Source of the DNA: an uncultured Actinomycetes bacterium
GTDB lineage: Bacteria; Actinomycetota; Actinomycetes; S36-B12
Direction: 5' to 3'
Length of the DNA: 10,356 nt
Assembly: GCA_913061025.1 (NCBI GenBank)
Contig: CAJXUJ010000032.1
Location: 1-10,356, forward strand
Made by a program: the position numbers and the translations under genes. This document shows positions 6,984 through 10,356 of this stretch, piece after piece. Each line of letters opens with the position of its first letter. Positions within the stretch are counted from its first letter, which is position 1. The notes under the pieces were generated by a model, which was not told where the DNA came from, ran no database searches, and saw only the letters and a program-made list of their open reading frames with translations.

Positions 6984-7628
6984 TTAGATCGGCCGATCCA
7001 GCACATCGGTGACAGCATCAAGGACCGCGCCTTGCACCGCACGCCACTGCGACGCTCGACTCGTATCTCCGCACATCCGGCGATACACCTCCGCACCCAG
7101 CATTTCGATGTCTCCATGGCCGGAGCCGGGAACAACGACGACGCAACCTGGCCTACGTTGCTCGAGGAAATCGCTGAGGCGCCCCTGTCGATTGCAGGGG
7201 CTCGGTGGTGCTGCGATCGCACGAATCGGAACATTCGCCAGTCTGGGCCACGCACGCTCGATGAGGTGGTTGGGGCTGTCGTTTCCGTCCACGTAGACCA
7301 GGCCCCGAACATCCACCCCCGATTCGGCGAGCACCGGCGTCATCCACGACCCTGCAGCCGCTCCCGCCGAGTGGCCGACCACGACCACCCGCCCAGTCAG
7401 GCGACCTGACCGCACTAGGCGTTCAACTACTCTAGTCAGATGGCGACGGTCGTTCATCAGAACGGGAAACCATCGAGGCGCAAGTGCCGGTCGCACACAG
7501 TCCCACCCTCGCCGTTGACACGCCTCGCTGAAAGCGGCGAGGTGCCTGGGCTGACGGGTGAATCCGTGCAGGGCAACAACCGTCACCTGCGACGCGTCAG
7601 TCGTCAGCGGATACCCACTCATTGGCAT
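6984..7628 (-). CDS. Alpha/beta hydrolase-fold protein
   Basis: This 214-residue hydrolase has LHGFTRQP near residue 20 as the oxyanion-hole strand. The nucleophile elbow GHSAGAAAG has Ser87, an acid candidate is Asp114 or Asp117 in YVDGNDSP, and the catalytic His is His171 in PGSGHGD. The protein is small for the fold, with little room for a cap domain. It has no signal peptide and the substrate cannot be inferred. The start is uncertain. ATGs at 7628 and 7622 both overlap the 3' end of the STAS-protein gene by 26-32 nt, and a GTG at 7586 would avoid overlap but lacks a ribosome site. The overlap suggests co-transcription with the STAS gene. Confidence 0.8.
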   Translation of the reverse strand: MPMSGYPLTTDASQVTVVALHGFTRQPRHLAAFSEACQRRGWDCVRPALAPRWFPVLMNDRRHLTRVVERLVRSGRLTGRVVVVGHSAGAAAGSWMTPVLAESGVDVRGLVYVDGNDSPNHLIERAWPRLANVPIRAIAAPPSPCNRQGRLSDFLEQRRPGCVVVVPGSGHGDIEMLGAEVYRRMCGDTSRASQWRAVQGAVLDAVTDVLDRPI

Positions 7629-7965
7629 CGGATTGTTCGGACACCGTGAAGACCTTGATGCGAGCCGGCATCATCCACGCCACAGCATGAATCGAATGCG
7701 CGACCCAGGCAGTGTCCGTGACGACCGCGATCTTCTTCCAGTGCCGGAACTCCTCGGTTCCAATGACCGCGTCATCCCACATGGCAGCACCGCTGTAGCC
7801 GGTGAACTTGTCACCGAGGACGTACATGATGCTGATGGAGCCGTTTTCGGCGATCGCCGCCTTGACCGCCGGATCGAGTGTGTCCTTGTAGTCCTGGGAC
7901 GTCACCTCTCCAACCGCTTCGAATGCGACGACGTCCTTCGGGAAACCCTGCAGCAAATTGATCAT
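7597..7965 (-). CDS. SpoIIAA-like STAS-domain protein
   Basis: This 122-residue single-domain protein resembles the SpoIIAA-like (STAS/SEC14-type) family. It begins MINLLQGFPKDVVAFEAVGEVT and contains DYKDTLDPAVKAAI, then GAMWDDAVIG, then KIAVVTDTAWV, then PARIKVF near the end. That order of motifs is diagnostic. It has no visible sporulation neighbours, and such proteins occur widely in non-sporulating bacteria with no settled function; lipid or small-ligand binding has been suggested for the family. The frame extends seven residues further to an ATG at 7986, but the ATG at 7965 matches the family start and has TACTGT 6 nt upstream. It overlaps the downstream hydrolase gene. Confidence 0.85.
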   Translation of the reverse strand: MINLLQGFPKDVVAFEAVGEVTSQDYKDTLDPAVKAAIAENGSISIMYVLGDKFTGYSGAAMWDDAVIGTEEFRHWKKIAVVTDTAWVAHSIHAVAWMMPARIKVFTVSEQSDANEWVSADD

Positions 7966-7971
7966 GAATCC

Positions 7972-7977
7972 ACAGTA
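7972..7977 (-). promoter_or_regulatory. -10 box of the STAS-protein gene (leaderless)
   Basis: TACTGT on the minus strand is followed by GGATTC and the ATG at 7965. No Shine-Dalgarno sequence and no clear -35 box are seen. Confidence 0.45.
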
Positions 7978-8012
7978 CGCCGACAATCACCCGGGTTGCC
8001 CGGTGAGAACGG

Positions 8013-9014
8013 TCAGATGGTGGACACGGGTCGAAGCGGGAAACCGGCTGCGGTGTAACAGGCATCGATGAACTCCGCCTGGGTCACTGCGTCGTCGGCA
8101 TCGGTGAAGATCGGTGCGTCGTTGCGGACGTGATCGGCGAAGGCCTCGAGCTGATAGGTATAGGTCGTCTTCTTTCCCATTTCCTCGACCCGCTCCTGAC
8201 CATCGACGTTAACGGTGATGCGGTCGTCGAGCGCTGCCACGCAGAAGTTGTGCGCGAATGCCTCGCCCTCGCTCCCGGTGATACGCATGGTGAAGTCCAT
8301 CTCAGGAACGACGAAGCTGGACTCAAAGTGCGCGGTGAGGCCCGACGGATAGACCAGGTCTGCTTCGAGCGTCTCATCGACTCCACCAGAGCCTTCGCGT
8401 TCAATTGCCGATGCCGAAACAACCGACGGCTCTCCACCCCCCACAGCACCAAGTGTGCGAAGGCCGTGGATCGCGTAGCAGCCGACATCCATCGTTGCTC
8501 CACCCGCGAGAGCGAAGTCCCAGCGCGGGTCGGTCGGATCGGTATTTGGAAAGGACATGTGGACGTCAACGTGCTGAAGTTGACCGAGCTCACCCGAACC
8601 GGCGATCTCCAGCATCCGATTCATCACCGGGTGGTAGCGGTAATGGAAGGCCTCCATGAACTTCACGCCGGCGGCCTTCGCTGCGTCGCGTACCTCCCGC
8701 GCCTCAGCCGCGTTGCTCGCCGAGGGCTTCTCACTCAGGACATGCTTGCCCGCCGCGATCGCGCGGAGGTTCCACGGGCCATGCAACCCGTTGGGGAGGG
8801 GGTTGTAGATGGCCTCAACTTCGGGGTCGTCGATCACCGCCTGGTACGAGTCCAGCACCCGTTCCACATCGCTGTCCGCGGCGAACTGCTCTGCACGCGA
8901 ACGGTCGCGCGCCGCTACCGCGACGAGACGATGGCCGGTCAGGCGGGCGGGCTCGACAATCGCCACGCCACTGATGCGAGCGGCTCCCAACACTCCAATA
9001 CGCAAAGGCTCCAT
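8013..9014 (-). CDS. Gfo/Idh/MocA-family oxidoreductase
   Basis: This 333-residue NAD(P)-dependent dehydrogenase has a Rossmann domain at about 1-122, with IGVLGAARIS for cofactor binding and SEKP (Lys96) for the conserved lysine. The GFO_IDH_MocA C-terminal domain follows. FMEAFHYRYHP at 119-129 and GGATMDVGCYAIH at 171-183 supply the conserved Asp176 and His183. This set resembles the branch containing xylose dehydrogenases and dimeric dihydrodiol dehydrogenases, so a sugar or cyclic diol is a reasonable substrate class. It is probably cytoplasmic. The ATG at 9014 has TACGCT 7 nt upstream and no Shine-Dalgarno. The gene is divergent from a FUSC-type membrane protein 50 nt away and precedes the STAS-protein gene by 47 nt. 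Confidence 0.9.
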   Translation of the reverse strand: MEPLRIGVLGAARISGVAIVEPARLTGHRLVAVAARDRSRAEQFAADSDVERVLDSYQAVIDDPEVEAIYNPLPNGLHGPWNLRAIAAGKHVLSEKPSASNAAEAREVRDAAKAAGVKFMEAFHYRYHPVMNRMLEIAGSGELGQLQHVDVHMSFPNTDPTDPRWDFALAGGATMDVGCYAIHGLRTLGAVGGGEPSVVSASAIEREGSGGVDETLEADLVYPSGLTAHFESSFVVPEMDFTMRITGSEGEAFAHNFCVAALDDRITVNVDGQERVEEMGKKTTYTYQLEAFADHVRNDAPIFTDADDAVTQAEFIDACYTAAGFPLRPVSTI

Positions 9015-9021
9015 AGGATGC

Positions 9022-9027
9022 AGCGTA
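9022..9027 (-). promoter_or_regulatory. -10 box of the Gfo/Idh/MocA gene (leaderless)
   Basis: TACGCT on the minus strand lies 7 nt before the ATG at 9014 and sits in the same 12-mer (GACGTCTACGCT) found before the dehydrogenase-like gene. Confidence 0.5.
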
Positions 9028-9064
9028 GACGTCGACTGAGTCGCGAGGAACAGATCTAGACGAG

Positions 9065-10102
9065 ATGCCGTACTTCACAGACAGACTCAAGGAAGTCGTC
9101 GCCGTCGATCTCTCAACAACAAATTGGCGGGATGCTCTCCGAGCCACCGTTGTGACAGGGGCTATTTGTCTCGTTCCTGTGCTCCAAGGACACCCGGAGA
9201 TAGCGGTTCCCCTCTCCATGGGGGCGATCTTCACCGCCGCTACCGAAGCAGGTCAGCCCTACGGGGCGCGCTGGCGAACGATGCTGTGGAGCACTGCGGC
9301 GATGATGGGTGCAACGCTGCTAGGCCAACTGGTCTCGGATTCACCGATTCTGGCTATCGCAGTTACTGCTCCCGTTGCATTCCTGGCCGGCAGTATCGGG
9401 ACCTTCGGAAAAAGGTCTGCGATCGGCGGGGTGCTCGCCCTCGTCCTGTTTTCCATCTATGTCGGCCATCCGGCACCGGTCGTTGACGCACCCACATCGG
9501 CCTTACTGGTCGGGTTAGGTGGGTTTATTCAGACTATTGCGGTCGTCGCAGATAGTTTGCTCCGACGTCGTCCTACATCGGCAACCCCAGCAGTCGAGTC
9601 GACCCACAGGAATTGGGATCCAGTCTTTCTCAGGCACGGAGCAAGGCTTGCCGTCCTCATGGTCATCGCTACTGCTATTTCGGAGCATCTATCCGTGCCC
9701 CATCCATATTGGCTCCCGGTATCCGTCGCGTGGATGAGCCTTCCTGACCGCAACGGCACCGTCACGCGAGTATTCGCACGTCTCACCGGCACAATCGTGG
9801 GACTGATCGTCGTCGCCGTGCTGGCCTTCGTCTTCACCCCGAGCCTGCTTGGATTTTTGGTAATTTCCCTGCTGGGCGCGGGAATCAAGATCACATTGAT
9901 CAAGGCCAACTATGCGCTGGGCGTCTGCGGAGCCACGATAAAAATCGTGGCTCTGCTTGCATTGCTGGGGGATCCCATCGTCACCACGATGGATATGCGA
10001 TTGCTTGCCACCGTTGCCGCAGCATTCCTCATCGTGGCGGGATTCATGATTCCGCAGGCTGTCTCACGACAACGTCGGGGACCTCAGTCCGCGACTACCT
10101 GA
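9065..10102 (+). CDS. FUSC-family integral membrane protein
   Basis: This 345-residue polytopic membrane protein has about ten to twelve hydrophobic segments in two halves. A short basic cytoplasmic linker at about 166-190 (containing SLLRRRP) separates them. The second half begins with HPYWLPVSVAWMSLPDRNGTVTRVFARLTGT at about 213-243. This is the FUSC_2 signature, with the PD-x-x-G-T-x-x-R pattern seen in fusaric acid resistance and aromatic acid exporters. The large soluble domain of many FUSC exporters is missing, so this is the compact form. Export of an organic acid or amphipathic compound is plausible but unproven. The start has only a weak purine-rich stretch upstream. The 3' end overlaps a converging MFS exporter gene by 19 nt. 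Confidence 0.85.
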   Translation: MPYFTDRLKEVVAVDLSTTNWRDALRATVVTGAICLVPVLQGHPEIAVPLSMGAIFTAATEAGQPYGARWRTMLWSTAAMMGATLLGQLVSDSPILAIAVTAPVAFLAGSIGTFGKRSAIGGVLALVLFSIYVGHPAPVVDAPTSALLVGLGGFIQTIAVVADSLLRRRPTSATPAVESTHRNWDPVFLRHGARLAVLMVIATAISEHLSVPHPYWLPVSVAWMSLPDRNGTVTRVFARLTGTIVGLIVVAVLAFVFTPSLLGFLVISLLGAGIKITLIKANYALGVCGATIKIVALLALLGDPIVTTMDMRLLATVAAAFLIVAGFMIPQAVSRQRRGPQSATT

Positions 10103-10356
10103 TGGGAAGAGGCCGCATCGGTCATACCTTCGTCTGAATGCCGACGCCGAATGAGGAAAGGAAGAGTCAGCACTCCGATACCGGCCCCGATAAGCATCGC
10201 AGTGCCGAGTTCGGTCACCACGGGAAGGTGGATGGCCACAAGTGACGATGACACTAGGGCGCCCACCGACATGCCGATTAGCCCGAGGAGGGCTGCGGCC
10301 GAACCCGCAGATCGAGGAAATGGATCAAGACACAGGGCTGTGGAATTGGCGCTCGT
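10084..10356 (-). CDS. MFS transporter, Bcr/CflA-like drug exporter (C-terminal part)
   Basis: The last 90 residues of a membrane protein enter from the right edge; the frame is open to the end of the window. The visible part has a PFPRSAGSAAALLGLIGM stretch followed by a transmembrane segment (about VGALVSSSLVAI), then a second one (LGTAMLIGAGIGVLTLPFLI) and a basic cytoplasmic tail. The AGSAAALLG-x-I-GMSVGALV pattern matches the end of Bcr/CflA-type major facilitator drug exporters, where it covers transmembrane segments 11 and 12. The family call is limited by truncation. The gene converges on and overlaps the FUSC-type gene. Confidence 0.75.
   Translation of the reverse strand, partial: TSANSTALCLDPFPRSAGSAAALLGLIGMSVGALVSSSLVAIHLPVVTELGTAMLIGAGIGVLTLPFLIRRRHSDEGMTDAASSHQVVAD

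Noticed and set aside
7597..7965. SpoIIAA-like protein as evidence of sporulation or a sigma-F-type anti-anti-sigma switch.
   Set aside because: No SpoIIAB-like kinase or phosphatase gene is adjacent, and this STAS subgroup is common outside spore formers.
7988..8005. Hairpin CAC-CCGGG-TTG-CCCGGTG as a terminator between the Gfo/Idh/MocA and STAS genes.
   Set aside because: The stem is short with a one-base bulge, and neither strand has a T tract after it. It also lies just upstream of the STAS-gene start, so it is at most a weak hairpin.
8130..9059. 309-codon plus-strand open frame opposite the Gfo/Idh/MocA gene.
   Set aside because: It is antisense to a clear enzyme gene in high-GC DNA, has no recognisable motif and no supported start.

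Overview
The window is high-GC DNA from what looks like an actinobacterium. The points in favour are an ECF sigma factor followed by a RskA-like anti-sigma start, a class F sortase, a DUF4397 cell-surface protein, DUF156/CsoR regulation, a SpoIIAA-like STAS protein, and many genes that appear to begin directly at the transcription start. I cannot name the genus; an acidimicrobial or related lineage is a guess. No RNA genes, insertion sequences, CRISPR arrays or phage genes were seen. Coding density is very high, and no gene-free stretch exceeds about 105 bases.

Region 1 (1-2401, minus strand) is a four-gene surface module transcribed right to left: a secreted DUF4397 protein with a C-terminal membrane anchor, a class F sortase, an ECF sigma factor, and the start of an anti-sigma factor that runs off the left edge. 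Gaps of 6 nt, a 4-nt overlap and 28 nt suggest one operon. By inference, the sortase handles the DUF4397 protein and the sigma/anti-sigma pair controls the unit.

Region 2 (2423-3844) is a CsoR-family repressor divergent from an AhpD-like carboxymuconolactone decarboxylase-fold gene and an S51 peptidase. A perfect 6-4-6 palindrome of the CsoR operator type lies between the two divergent starts. The repressor keeps the two cysteines of CsoR but lacks the copper-ligand histidine.

Region 3 (3845-5873) holds a lipoprotein translationally coupled to a DCC1-type thiol-disulfide oxidoreductase on the minus strand, and trmB plus a DUF4864-like lipoprotein on the plus strand.

Region 4 (5914-9014, minus) contains a divergent malate/lactate dehydrogenase-like protein, a small alpha/beta hydrolase, a SpoIIAA-like STAS protein and a Gfo/Idh/MocA oxidoreductase. 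Region 5 (9065-10356) holds a FUSC-type membrane protein and, converging on it, the C-terminal end of a Bcr/CflA-type MFS exporter that continues past the right edge.

The clearest cross-window signal is start architecture. Seven genes have a TANNNT hexamer exactly 6 or 7 nt before the start codon and no useful Shine-Dalgarno sequence, which predicts leaderless mRNAs. By contrast the sigma factor and DCC1 genes inside operons, and the DUF4397 gene, have strong Shine-Dalgarno sites. No wholly new defence or mobile system was found. The most interesting leads are the sortase/DUF4397/sigma module with its atypical sorting tail, the CsoR variant with its operator, and the leaderless promoter set.
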